From JAGQIB01 sp041393395 (GTDB lineage: Bacteria > ARS69), in contig JAWKKG010000003.1 of assembly GCA_041393395.1 (NCBI GenBank), positions 248,001-312,000 of the forward strand: a stretch of 64,000 nucleotides of DNA, read 5' to 3'. The position numbers and the translations under genes are program-made. Shown in pieces: positions 7,700 through 16,589 of this stretch. The notes beneath the pieces were generated by a model. It worked only from the letters and a program-made list of their open reading frames with translations, was not told the origin of the DNA and made no database searches. The first letter of the stretch is position 1. The number at the start of each line of letters is the position of its first letter.

Positions 7700-9487
7700 T
7701 TGATCTCTTCCATGCTCCTGTTCTCGATCATTCTCGCGGCGGCCGTGGTGCTGTTCGCGAGTCGCTGGATCGCGATCGAGGCCACCGCGGCGCTCGTGGT
7801 GGGATCCCTGGCCCTGACCGGCGTGCTCACGCCGGCCGAGGCGCTCTCGGGCTTCGCGAATCCGGCCACGATCACGATCGGCGCGATGTTCATTCTCTCC
7901 GGGGCGCTCATCCGCACCGGCGCGCTCGAATTCCTCGTGGTCGGGATGAAGGCGGGCGCCGGGCAGAGCGTGACGCGCCTCGTCCTGATGCTCGGTCTCG
8001 TGGTGGGCGTGTCGAGCGCCTTCCTGAACAACACGCCGGTCGTGGTGATGCTGGTCCCGGTGGTGCTGTCCCTCGCGAAGCAGCTCGGCGTGAAACCGTC
8101 CAAGCTGCTCCTCCCCGTGAGCTACTTCGCGATCCTGGGCGGCACCTGCACGCTGATCGGCACGAGCACGAACCTCATCGTGGATCAGGCCGCACGGGAT
8201 GCCGGCGGCCCGGGCTTCTCGATCTTCGAGTTCGCGCCCCTGGGGATCTGCTACTTCCTGCTCGGCTCCGTGTTCATCGTGTTCGCCTACCGCAAGTTCC
8301 TGCCGGACCGCGCTTCGCTGTCGGTGATGCTTCCGGCGGATCGCGGCGCGACGTTCGTGACCGAGCTCGTGTGCATGGGAGACGCCGCACTCGTCGGACG
8401 TGCGGTGCGCGAGGTCCTGCCCCCGAACCAGCCCGACGTTCGCCTGATCGAGATCGTGCGCGGCGAGCAGGTGATCTTCGCGGTGACGGCGATGGATCTC
8501 GTGGTCGAGCGGGGCGACTCGTTGATCGTGGAGGGCACGCCCCAGGGAATCACGCGCTTCATCGAGGCGCACGGCGTCAAGATCGCGAGCGTGGTGGAAG
8601 ACGAGAAGCGCGTCGAGGTCCGGACCATGGACCTGTCGATCGTGGAGGCGGTGGTGCTGCCGGACTCGCCGTTCGTGGGCCGCTCCGTCTCCACGCTCGG
8701 CCTCAATCGTCTGTACGGCGTGAAGGTCATGGCCGTGCAGCGACACGGTCTCCAGCACCGGTACCATCTCCGCGGCATGCGCCTCAAGGGAGGCGACGTG
8801 ATGCTGCTGCAGTCCGACCGCCGCGGACTGGACGCGCTGCGCGAGACCGGCGCCGTGATGGTGGTGGAAGGCGTCGATCGCCTGGTGGTGCAGACAGCGA
8901 AAGCGCCGATCGCGATCGGCGTGCTCGCCGGGGTGATCGCGCTCACGACGCTGAACGTCGCGCCGCTCGCGGTGCTGTCCGTGATCGGGGCCGGCACGTT
9001 GATCGCGACCGGCTGCATTCGCCGGCGGGAGGCGATCGCCGCGCTCGACGCGCCGGTGCTCCTCCTGATCGCGAGCTCCATTCCGCTCGGAGTGGGAATG
9101 GAGAAGTCCGGGCTCGCGAACGTGATCATCGGGAGCGTGGTGGGGGCGCTCTCGGACGTCGGCCCGGTGGCGGTGCTGTCCGGGTTTTACCTGTTGACGA
9201 GCGTGTTCTCGTCGTTCCTCTCGAACAACGCCACCGCGGTGCTGATGGCGCCGATCGCGATCGGCGTGGCGAACGCGCTCGGTCTGGATTCCCGGCCGTT
9301 CCTGCTGGCGATCGCGTTCGGAGCGTCGGCGAGCTTCGCCACTCCGGTCGGCTATCAGACGAACCTGATCGTCATGGGCCCCGGCGGCTATACGTTCGGC
9401 GACTACTTCCGGTTCGGGCTCCCGCTGAACGTTCTGCTGTGGATCGCGGCCACGATGCTGATCCCGGTGTTCTACCCGCTTCACTGA
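7700..9487 (+). CDS. SLC13/DASS-family permease with two TrkA-C domains
   Basis: A 595-residue inner-membrane transporter of the divalent anion:sodium symporter superfamily. The two inverted halves each carry the helix-hairpin signatures: FLNNTPVVVMLVP and GGTCTLIGTSTNLIV in the first, FLSNNATAVLMAPIA and FATPVGYQTNLIVMGPGGY in the second. Between them, about residues 205-390, lie two TrkA-C (RCK_C) regulatory domains. Substrate is probably a dicarboxylate, sulfate or similar anion; the sequence alone does not decide. The start is a TTG at 7700, with an ATG 12 bases later as alternative. A paralogue with the same architecture lies at 58765-60534. The last 116 bp overlap the convergent transporter gene. 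Confidence 0.9.
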   Translation: MISSMLLFSIILAAAVVLFASRWIAIEATAALVVGSLALTGVLTPAEALSGFANPATITIGAMFILSGALIRTGALEFLVVGMKAGAGQSVTRLVLMLGLVVGVSSAFLNNTPVVVMLVPVVLSLAKQLGVKPSKLLLPVSYFAILGGTCTLIGTSTNLIVDQAARDAGGPGFSIFEFAPLGICYFLLGSVFIVFAYRKFLPDRASLSVMLPADRGATFVTELVCMGDAALVGRAVREVLPPNQPDVRLIEIVRGEQVIFAVTAMDLVVERGDSLIVEGTPQGITRFIEAHGVKIASVVEDEKRVEVRTMDLSIVEAVVLPDSPFVGRSVSTLGLNRLYGVKVMAVQRHGLQHRYHLRGMRLKGGDVMLLQSDRRGLDALRETGAVMVVEGVDRLVVQTAKAPIAIGVLAGVIALTTLNVAPLAVLSVIGAGTLIATGCIRRREAIAALDAPVLLLIASSIPLGVGMEKSGLANVIIGSVVGALSDVGPVAVLSGFYLLTSVFSSFLSNNATAVLMAPIAIGVANALGLDSRPFLLAIAFGASASFATPVGYQTNLIVMGPGGYTFGDYFRFGLPLNVLLWIAATMLIPVFYPLH

Positions 9488-10781
9488 TCGGTGGTGTCCC
9501 GGGCTCGGCGGCAGGAGACTGCCGGCGGTGAAGCCGCGCCGCCCGCACCGCGAACGCGAGCCAGACGATCGCCAGGACGCTCGCCACGAGCGCGACACGA
9601 GGCGGTCCCGCGGCGCCGAACAGAAGCCCCGATCTCGTGCCCACGTAGAGGATCGCGGCGGCGAGCGCCTCGCCGAACGCCACGAAGAGCGTGTCGATCG
9701 TGGGCTTCGCGCCGTACCGCTCCTCGCGCGACGTGGGCACGAACAGCAGCCAGCGCGCGGTCGTGTCGAGGGAACGTCGCGTGGCGAGATCGAGTCCGCG
9801 GATCCACGGCAGGAGCACGAGCGACGGTGCAAGCGCCACGACGCCGGCGCCGGCGAGCGCGCACACCGGGGCCGCCGCGAGCGCCACCGTCACGCCGGCC
9901 CGCCGCAGCACGGGGGACACCAGAACGATCTGCGCGAGCACGGCGCCGACTCCCGCCACGAGTCCGATTCGAGCGTACGCGCGCGCGATCCACTCTCCTT
10001 CGTGCAGTCCCCCCGCGGTGCCGGCGTTCACGTGGGCGAGCGCGTCGAGCGCGATCGCGCGTCCCACGAAATGGTCTCCGAGCGCCGCCACGCATCCGGC
10101 CACGAGCGCCAGGCCGGCCACTACCCGCAGGTAGGGACTCGCGAGCACGAGCTGAAATCCGGTCCGCCGTCCGACGGGGGGCGGGTCCGCGGTGTCCGGC
10201 GCCGCCGGGTCGATCCACGCGTCTCGCTCGATCCGCCGCGGCAGCGCGCTCGTCGCGAGCAGCACGGTCGCGGCCACGAGCAGCAGGTTCTCCGCTCCGA
10301 TCGTCCCGGCGAGTCCGCTCGCCGCGAGGCTGCCGGCGATCCCGCCGAGGAGCGGTCCCAGCGCGAGGCGCGAGAGTTCCCGGGCACCGTCCGTCGGATC
10401 CGTGACGTCCACCGCCACGGCGCCGACGAGCGCCAGCAGGCCCGACGCGAGAATCCCGCCCACGACGTGGAACGTCACACCGACGCCCGGGATCGCCGCG
10501 AGCCCCGCCACCCGGAAGGCCCCGAGAACGACGGCCGCGACCACGGCGACGTCCCGGAGCAGTCGTCCCCGTCCGCGGCTCCGCGCGAGCATCGCCCAGA
10601 ACGGCAGCGACAAGAGCAGCGCCACGGCCTGGAATGCCTGGAAGTACGTCCGCAGCTCCGAGCCGCCGTGCACGAGCAGGAAAGCCTCCCGTGCCGGCGT
10701 CACGAGCGCGACCGCCGCGGCCACTCCGAAGCCCCAGAGGGCGACGTTCAGCGATCTCCGGCGCGATCGGCGCTCGAGCAA
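9372..10781 (-). CDS. Polytopic transporter resembling NTT (ATP/ADP translocase-like) MFS proteins
   Basis: A 469-residue membrane protein with about 11-12 predicted helices. The N-terminal segment REAFLLVHGGSELRTYFQAF and the later SLDTTARWLLFVPTSREERY followed by KPTIDTLF resemble the NTT/Npt1-like branch of MFS-fold carriers, in which the equivalent loops are conserved. Nucleotide specificity is not shown. The TTG start is preceded by GAGGAG at 7 bases. The C-terminal 39 residues are hydrophilic and are encoded antisense to the end of the SLC13 gene, an unusually long convergent overlap (116 bp). The tail may be a read-through artefact of a lost stop. Confidence 0.65.
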   Translation of the reverse strand: MLERRSRRRSLNVALWGFGVAAAVALVTPAREAFLLVHGGSELRTYFQAFQAVALLLSLPFWAMLARSRGRGRLLRDVAVVAAVVLGAFRVAGLAAIPGVGVTFHVVGGILASGLLALVGAVAVDVTDPTDGARELSRLALGPLLGGIAGSLAASGLAGTIGAENLLLVAATVLLATSALPRRIERDAWIDPAAPDTADPPPVGRRTGFQLVLASPYLRVVAGLALVAGCVAALGDHFVGRAIALDALAHVNAGTAGGLHEGEWIARAYARIGLVAGVGAVLAQIVLVSPVLRRAGVTVALAAAPVCALAGAGVVALAPSLVLLPWIRGLDLATRRSLDTTARWLLFVPTSREERYGAKPTIDTLFVAFGEALAAAILYVGTRSGLLFGAAGPPRVALVASVLAIVWLAFAVRAARLHRRQSPAAEPGTPPISEAGRTPGSASWPRSTAERSAGARTGSSRRTYSRRGP

Positions 10782-10969
10782 GGTCTGGCTCCTCGGAAGG
10801 GTTCCCTCCGTTCTTCGGCCGTCCGGGACGACTTCCCGAGCGACCGCTCCGCCTTCTCGCGCCGATCGCCGTCCGTCGGCCGCCGCCGGGATCCTCTGGA
10901 ACGACCGGCCGTCCGGCCGTTATCCTGGCGAGTCGACGTTTCCGAGCCCGCCGAACCGAGGAAGACCCC

Positions 10970-12373
10970 GTGAAGCTGGACATCCGCTGGATCCGGGACG
11001 AGTTCCCGATTTGTCGCCAGAAGTTCCCGATTCCGGGGGAGAGTGCCCCGCAGCCGATCCGCTACTTCGATCACGGCGCGAGCACGCACCCGCCGCGCGC
11101 GGTGCTGGAGGCCCACCGGGAGTTCCTCGAGAAGTACTACGCGAACATCCACCGCGGTCATCACAACCTGAGCATGATCGCGAGCGATCTGTTCGACCGC
11201 GTGACGGAGACCGTGGCCGAGTTCCTCGGCGCCGACCTGTCCCGGCAGACCGTGTTTCTCACCACGAACACGACGTCGGCGCTCGATCTCGCGTCCTACG
11301 CGATGTCCGATCGCGACGGCGTGGTCCTGACCACCGTCCTCGAGCACCACTCGAACGACCTGCCGCACCGCCGGCGCGGTCCCACGGCGATGGTCGGCAT
11401 GACGGAAGACGGCGCGCTCGACATGGAGGACCTGAAAGCGAAGCTCGACGCCCAGCCCGTGAAGCTCGTGGCGGTGACCGCGGCGTCGAACGTCACGGGA
11501 TGGATGCCGCCGATCCACGAGATCGCGCGTCTCGCGCACGCGAAGGGTGCGAAGATCCTGGTGGACGGCGCGCAGATCCTCGCGCACCACCACGTGAACC
11601 TCCGACCGGTCGACGATCCCGGACACATCGATTTCTTCGCGGCGGCCGGCCACAAGGCGTATGCGCCGTTCGGCTCCGCGTTCCTCGTGGCGCCGCAGGG
11701 CTTCATGGACGGGCTGGATCCGTATCTCCCCGGCGGCGGTACCGTGCTCGCGGTCACCGAGGACGAGGTCGTGTGGACGCACGGGGCCGATCGCCACCTC
11801 GGCGGCACGCCGAACATCCCGGGCGCGATCGCGATGGCCAAGGCGCTCGACTTCCTCCGCGACGTGGGACTCGACGCGATCCGTCATCACGAGATCGAGC
11901 TGACGCGGATCGCGCTCGGCGAGCTGCGCGCGATGGACGGGATCGAGGTCTACGGGCCGGCGGATCCGGACGCGCGACTCGGCGTCGTCTCCTTCAACAT
12001 CGACGGCGTGCACCACGACCTCGCCGCGGCGATCCTGAACAACGAGGCCGCGATCGCCACGCGGAACGGATGCTTCTGCGCGCATCCGTATCTGCATCGT
12101 CTGCTTCGCATGGGCGACGTCTCCGAGCTCGTCGCCACGCTGAAGTCCGGGAAGGACGCGGAGCTGCCCGGCGCGGTGCGCGTGAGCATCGGCATCTTCA
12201 ACACGCCGGAGGAGGTCGAGTACCTGCTCCGCTGGGTGCGTCGCATCCGGGATCGGCAGTGGGCGGGCCACTACGATCTCGACAAGCGGGACTACTGCAA
12301 GCCCGTGTTCTTCGAGTTCCAGGGCGTGCGCGGACAGAGCGGGTCGTCGGGCAAGGAGACCTCGCGCGTCTGA
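10970..12373 (+). CDS. Class V aminotransferase, SufS-like cysteine desulfurase family
   Basis: A 467-residue PLP enzyme. The GTG start at 10970 has GAGGAA six bases upstream, which excludes the long open frame before it. PLP signatures are TNTTSALDLA, VDGAQILAHH and the Schiff-base Lys in AAAGHKAYAPFG. The active-loop motif ATRNGCFCAHPYL matches the R-x-G-x-x-C-A-x-P pattern of group II (SufS/CsdA) cysteine desulfurases, so a persulfide-forming Cys is present. GGTPNIPG is also typical. The known reaction releases sulfur from cysteine as enzyme persulfide, leaving alanine. No suf or isc scaffold gene is adjacent. The C-terminal 60 residues after the fold extend beyond a standard SufS. Confidence 0.85.
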   Translation: MKLDIRWIRDEFPICRQKFPIPGESAPQPIRYFDHGASTHPPRAVLEAHREFLEKYYANIHRGHHNLSMIASDLFDRVTETVAEFLGADLSRQTVFLTTNTTSALDLASYAMSDRDGVVLTTVLEHHSNDLPHRRRGPTAMVGMTEDGALDMEDLKAKLDAQPVKLVAVTAASNVTGWMPPIHEIARLAHAKGAKILVDGAQILAHHHVNLRPVDDPGHIDFFAAAGHKAYAPFGSAFLVAPQGFMDGLDPYLPGGGTVLAVTEDEVVWTHGADRHLGGTPNIPGAIAMAKALDFLRDVGLDAIRHHEIELTRIALGELRAMDGIEVYGPADPDARLGVVSFNIDGVHHDLAAAILNNEAAIATRNGCFCAHPYLHRLLRMGDVSELVATLKSGKDAELPGAVRVSIGIFNTPEEVEYLLRWVRRIRDRQWAGHYDLDKRDYCKPVFFEFQGVRGQSGSSGKETSRV

Positions 12374-12403
12374 CGTCGAGGCGTGCCCGGACCCCGGTTC
12401 GTC

Positions 12404-12433
12404 TTGCTCCCCGCTAATATCCGGTGCTAGATT
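12404..12433 (+). promoter_or_regulatory. Candidate promoter for the histidine kinase-methyltransferase pair
   Basis: TTGCTC (12404-12409), 18-base spacer, TAGATT (12428-12433), about 80 bp before the ATG at 12516. The same -10 hexamer is used by the typA promoter at 36874. Confidence 0.38.
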
Positions 12434-12515
12434 CTCCGAGCTGGCCCTGCGCGGGCCGCCCGGTGGACCCCCCCCGCCGTCCGGGTCGACCGCGCCCAAC
12501 CGAGGTGGCGTGGGC

Positions 12516-13502
12516 ATGGAACCCCAGGGACGCCCGCGGCGCCGCGCCCTGCCCCGGGAGCGGCCGTTTCGCACCGCGACCGTCGTGGCCGCGGTCTATC
12601 TCGTTTGCTGTCTCGCCTACATCTGGTTCTCGGACTCGATCGCCGCGCGCATCGCGCAGGACGTCCAGGAGCTGAACCGGATCCAGTCGCTCAAGGGCAT
12701 GCTGTTCGTCGTGGTCACCACGTCGGCCCAGTTCGTCGTGGTCTGGTGGCTCCTCGTCCGGGCGGATCGTCGGGAGGAGGCCTTCGAGGCCCAGGGCGCG
12801 GCTCTGGCCCAGGCGGAGAAGCGGGCGGCCGCGGCGGAGGTCGCGGCCGTCACGGCGCACGACATGAACAACATGCTGTTCCTCGCGTTCGGTAAGGCCG
12901 AGCAACTGGCCGAGCGCGACACGCTCGACGTCGACTCGCGGCGCACCGTGCAGGAGATCGCGTCCGCGATCCGCAGCCTCTCGGACCTCGCCGACGGGCT
13001 CGTGGGTTTCGCGCGGGCGGGTGTGCAGGACACCGCGCAGGAGTTCGAGATCTCGCAGGTCGCGCGGGAAGGAATCGACTTCGCGCGCGGACATCGCCAG
13101 GTGCACGGGATCCGTACGGATCTCGAGGTGGCGGATCAGGTCTCCTTGACCGTCAACCGCACCCTGATCGTGCGCGCGGTCCTGAACCTCGTGATCAACG
13201 CGGCGGAGGCCGCGCGGTCCACCGTGATCGTCCGCGTGCGCCGTGACGGAAACGGTGCGATCATCGAGGCACACGACGACGGCCCGGGCATCCCGATCGA
13301 GATGCGGCAGAAGATCCTGGAGCCGTTCTTCACCACCAAGGAAACGGGGACCGGACTCGGCATGCTCTCCGTCCGCAACTGCGCCCAGGCCCACGCCGGC
13401 AAGATCGAGGTCGAGGACTCCGATCTCGGAGGCGCGTGCGTTCGTCTCCGCCTCCGCGGCTGGATCGCGCGACCTTCGGTCCGCGAGGTCGAAACCGTCT
13501 GA
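12516..13502 (+). CDS. Membrane sensor histidine kinase
   Basis: A 328-residue kinase. The ATG at 12516 has GAGGTGG seven bases upstream; a GTG two codons earlier is less likely. Two membrane helices (about 20-40 and 60-83) enclose only a short periplasmic segment, then a coiled linker rich in Ala, Glu and Gln. The phosphoacceptor box is VTAHDMNNMLF (His near residue 113), of the HDMNN type. The ATPase domain has N box NLVINAAEAA, G1 HDDGPGIP and F/G2 PFFTTKETGTGLG. No response regulator is next to it; the following gene is a methyltransferase whose ATG overlaps the stop codon. The ligand is unknown and may be sensed within the membrane. Confidence 0.9.
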   Translation: MEPQGRPRRRALPRERPFRTATVVAAVYLVCCLAYIWFSDSIAARIAQDVQELNRIQSLKGMLFVVVTTSAQFVVVWWLLVRADRREEAFEAQGAALAQAEKRAAAAEVAAVTAHDMNNMLFLAFGKAEQLAERDTLDVDSRRTVQEIASAIRSLSDLADGLVGFARAGVQDTAQEFEISQVAREGIDFARGHRQVHGIRTDLEVADQVSLTVNRTLIVRAVLNLVINAAEAARSTVIVRVRRDGNGAIIEAHDDGPGIPIEMRQKILEPFFTTKETGTGLGMLSVRNCAQAHAGKIEVEDSDLGGACVRLRLRGWIARPSVREVETV

Positions 13503-14293
13503 TGCCCGGCGACGTTCCCCTCGACCATCCCGAGTTCGACGCGATCGCGAAGTGGTACGACTTCGACTACGAACGTCGCGTGCGGCAGGATCTCCCGTTC
13601 TGGCGGGACTGCGCGGCCGAAGGCGGCGGCCCGGTGCTGGAGCTCGGCGCGGGCACCGGGCGGGTCACGGTCGTTCTCGCGAAGGACGGCCACGACGTGA
13701 CCGCGGTCGATCTTTCCCCCGAGATGCTGGAATCGGCGCGACGCCGCTTCGAGCGTGCCGGTGAGCTGCCGGGCCGGGTGCGTCTCGTGCGGGGTGACAT
13801 GACGTCGCCACCGGTGCGCGGAAAGTTCGGTACGGTGATCGCGCCGTTCCGCTCGTTCAATCATCTGTACTCGGTGGACCGCCAGCTCGCCGCGCTGCGA
13901 TCGATCCGACGTCGTCTCACGCCGGACGGCATCGGCGCCATCGCGCTCTGGAGCCCGAATCTCGCGGAGCTGGGCCAGGACGCGGGGCGCGTCCAGGTGT
14001 CCTACGATCGCACCCATCCGTCACGCGGCACGCGCGTGGTGCAGCGCTTCAAGCTGCAGTACGACTACGCGGCGCAGATGGCGTACGTGGACTACTGGTG
14101 GGACGAGTACCGCGGGAAACGTCGACTGCAGCGGGATCATGCGCCGATGCGCGCTCGCTGGTTCAGTCGATTCGAGTTCGAGCACCTGCTCTCTCGCTCG
14201 GGTCTGCGCACGCTGCGGCTCTACGGCGACTTCCGCGGCGGCCCGTGGCGGGAAGGTTCCGAGGATCTGATCTTCGTGTTCGCGCGCGACTGA
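13502..14293 (+). CDS. SAM-dependent class I methyltransferase
   Basis: A 263-residue soluble methyltransferase. Motif I VLELGAGTGRV (about residues 46-56), the acidic residue ending strand 2 in VTAVDLSPEMLE, and VRGDMTS mark the SAM pocket. The C-terminal third contains an extra beta segment (YAAQMAYVDYWWDEY) as in small-molecule methylases. Substrate unknown. The ATG overlaps the stop of the histidine kinase (TGATG), so the two are translationally coupled. The last 73 bp overlap the convergent membrane-protein gene. Confidence 0.85.
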   Translation: MPGDVPLDHPEFDAIAKWYDFDYERRVRQDLPFWRDCAAEGGGPVLELGAGTGRVTVVLAKDGHDVTAVDLSPEMLESARRRFERAGELPGRVRLVRGDMTSPPVRGKFGTVIAPFRSFNHLYSVDRQLAALRSIRRRLTPDGIGAIALWSPNLAELGQDAGRVQVSYDRTHPSRGTRVVQRFKLQYDYAAQMAYVDYWWDEYRGKRRLQRDHAPMRARWFSRFEFEHLLSRSGLRTLRLYGDFRGGPWREGSEDLIFVFARD

Positions 14294-15318
14294 ACGAGAC
14301 CGAGGGCCCCCCGCACCGCGAACCACACCGGCAACGCGAGATCGATCGTCACCCGACCGAGCGGACCCATCCGGGGATCGAGGCGGACGCTGAGCGCCAG
14401 CGCGAGGAACAGCAGCCCCGGACCGGTGACGAGACTCTCGCCCGCGGCGAGTCGAAATCGCGCGAGCAGGGCGAGCGTGAGAGCGACGGCGGTGATCCAC
14501 AACGCGGGAACCACCAGACTGTCGCGCAGCAGGTGCGGGGCGTACGCGAGGCCGGCCAGCAGCAGCAGCGGCCACTCCCACACGAGCCACCGTCGTCCCG
14601 CGAACGGCACCGGCAGGTGCTCGTAGCCGGCGCGTCCGAGCGCGATCCCGAAGCCGAGTGCGGTGAACGGCGGCCACAACAGCCACCGGAACGCGAGGAC
14701 CAGAGCGATCGTGAAGATCGCGGTCCCCGCGACGAGCGCGGGCACTCGGGCGCGACGGAGCAGGAGAAACACCACGGCCGCGGCGATCCCGAGCGCTCCC
14801 GACTCGCCGAGCACGAGGACCGGCCCGCGCCAGATCACGCCGTGGTCCAGGTGCTGGTTCCAAACGAACGTCGGCGCGAACGAGTGCACGGCGCCGAGCA
14901 GTCCGATGGCCACCAGGAACAGCGATCCGACGTCGGCCGGCGGACGGGTGCGCAGATCGCGGATCGAGAGCAGCGCGAGCGACGCGAGGGTCACGGCGAG
15001 CGGCAGGTGGAAGCGCTCGAACTCCCGTTCCAGTGGGGCGAGCAGGCGGGGAAGTGCGGCCGTGCCCGCGAGCAGCATGACGGTGGCGAACAGGAGGGGT
15101 GGAAGGGAGCGCTTCAGGATTTCACCGGGAGGCAACCGCAACAACCCGCGCCCGAGGCGGAGGCCGAGCAGGCCGAACAGGATCGCGATCAGCAACGTCA
15201 GCAACGGCAGTGTCGCGAGGACGGCCTCGAGGGGGACGAGCGCCATGCCGAGCGGCCCGATGCCCATTCCCACCAGGAAGGCGGCGACGGGCACGATCAC
15301 GGACAGGACTGCGGACAC
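14221..15318 (-). CDS. Polytopic membrane protein of unknown function
   Basis: About 365 residues with roughly ten hydrophobic helices. I chose the GTG at 15318 because GGGAGG lies five bases upstream; an in-frame GTG at 15390 has no ribosome site. Helical segments alternate with short Arg-containing loops, and the order suggests a transporter or ion antiporter fold with two similar halves, but no diagnostic motif is visible. The hydrophilic C-terminus is encoded antisense to the end of the methyltransferase gene (73-bp overlap). Family not recognised. Confidence 0.6.
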   Translation of the reverse strand: MSAVLSVIVPVAAFLVGMGIGPLGMALVPLEAVLATLPLLTLLIAILFGLLGLRLGRGLLRLPPGEILKRSLPPLLFATVMLLAGTAALPRLLAPLEREFERFHLPLAVTLASLALLSIRDLRTRPPADVGSLFLVAIGLLGAVHSFAPTFVWNQHLDHGVIWRGPVLVLGESGALGIAAAVVFLLLRRARVPALVAGTAIFTIALVLAFRWLLWPPFTALGFGIALGRAGYEHLPVPFAGRRWLVWEWPLLLLAGLAYAPHLLRDSLVVPALWITAVALTLALLARFRLAAGESLVTGPGLLFLALALSVRLDPRMGPLGRVTIDLALPVWFAVRGALGLVQSRANTKIRSSEPSRHGPPRKSP

Positions 15319-15414
15319 CGTGCCCTCCCTTGCCCCGCGAGCCAGAGACGTCCAATCGATGCCAGGATCGCCGACCGTTGCCGACGCCACGGCCGGCGGG
15401 CCGACCGCTTCCCT

Positions 15415-15442
15415 TTGAATGGCGCCAGGAACGGCGTATCAT
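15415..15442 (+). promoter_or_regulatory. Candidate sigma70-type promoter of the beta-helix gene
   Basis: TTGAAT (15415-15420), 16-base spacer, TATCAT (15437-15442). The -10 differs from consensus at one base. The ATG is 40 bp downstream. Confidence 0.55.
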
Positions 15443-15482
15443 CGAGCGACGGCATCCGGAAATTCACCTCGGATCGGACTCC

Positions 15483-16571
15483 ATGCGCCTCTGCGGGCTC
15501 CTCATTCTCGCTGCGATCGTCCCGTGCGGCCCGGCGCGGGCCGCGACGATCGTCGTGCCGGACTCCGTGTCCACGATCGCGGCGGCGCTCGCCGCGGCGG
15601 TCGCGGCGGATACGGTGTTGGTGCGCTCCGGAACTTATCCCGAGAACGTCGTGATGGTCGATGGGGTCATTCTCCGCGGCGAGAATCCGGCCGATCGGCC
15701 GGTGCTGGACGGGGGAGCGACCGGAATCGCGCTGACCGCGAGCGGCTGCGGGGCTTCCACCCGGATCGAGGACTTCGTGATCACGAACGGCCTCGGGACG
15801 GGACTCGGGGGCGGCGCCCACGTGTTTCAGTCCTCGCTCGTGTTCCAACGGTGTCGGTTCGTCCAGAACGCGGCAGCGCTGGGAGGAGCGATCGGCTCGG
15901 ACGAGTCCGCGTTTCTCGCGGTCGATTGTGAGTTCGAGGCGAACGTCGCCACCCAGTCCGGAGGCGCGATCTCGATGACGGATCTCCCCGGTCCCACGCT
16001 CGAGTCGTGCTTGTTCCTCGGCAACGACGCGCAGGTCGGTGGCGCCGTGGCCGTACGGAACGGTTGCACACCGCTGATCCGGACGTGTCTGTTCGAGGGA
16101 AACCTCGCCGAGCACGGGGCCGGACTCTGGTTCGATCTGCTGACCGGCGGCGAGGTGACGGAGTGCACGTTCGTCCGTCAGGAGGCGACGATGGCCGGGG
16201 GCGGCGCGTTGTACTTCAATGCGCTCGCGATTCCCCTGATCGATCGGACGGTCGTGGCGCTCGGGGTGGCCGGCGGCGCGATGTTCGTCGCCGTGGGAGC
16301 CGATCCGATCGTGGGGTGCTCCGACTTCTTCGGCAACGTCGGCGGCGAGAGTCTCGCGGGAGCGGTCGATCTCGGTACGAATCTGTTCGCGGATCCGCTT
16401 TTCTGCGATCCGGCGCTCTCCGACTGGAGCATTCGCAGCGACTCCCCGTGTGCCGACGACGGCGCGTGCGGTCGGCGCGGCGCGTTCGACGTCGCGTGCG
16501 TCCCCACCGCGATCGGCGCGGAACTCGAGACCTCCACCTGGGCTCGCGTCAAGGCGGGCTGGCGTCGCTGA
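15483..16571 (+). CDS. Secreted right-handed parallel beta-helix protein
   Basis: A 362-residue exported protein with a short signal peptide (residues 1-21, cleavage near ARA-AT). It opens with the IVVPDSVSTIAAALAAA and VRSGTYPENV pattern seen at the N-cap of pectate-lyase-like beta-helices. It continues with repeats such as GGAHVFQSSLVFQRCRF, GGAIGSDESAFLAVDCEF and GGAVAVRNGCTPLIRTCLF, each ending in a Cys-x-Phe turn, typical of the right-handed parallel beta-helix. The C-terminus ETSTWARVKAGWRR resembles a short terminal motif I associate with secreted proteins of this phylum-level group (recollection, not verified). Likely surface carbohydrate binding or cleavage; no catalytic residues can be assigned. 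Confidence 0.8.
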   Translation: MRLCGLLILAAIVPCGPARAATIVVPDSVSTIAAALAAAVAADTVLVRSGTYPENVVMVDGVILRGENPADRPVLDGGATGIALTASGCGASTRIEDFVITNGLGTGLGGGAHVFQSSLVFQRCRFVQNAAALGGAIGSDESAFLAVDCEFEANVATQSGGAISMTDLPGPTLESCLFLGNDAQVGGAVAVRNGCTPLIRTCLFEGNLAEHGAGLWFDLLTGGEVTECTFVRQEATMAGGGALYFNALAIPLIDRTVVALGVAGGAMFVAVGADPIVGCSDFFGNVGGESLAGAVDLGTNLFADPLFCDPALSDWSIRSDSPCADDGACGRRGAFDVACVPTAIGAELETSTWARVKAGWRR

Positions 16572-16589
16572 GTCGCGGTCGGGACGGAG

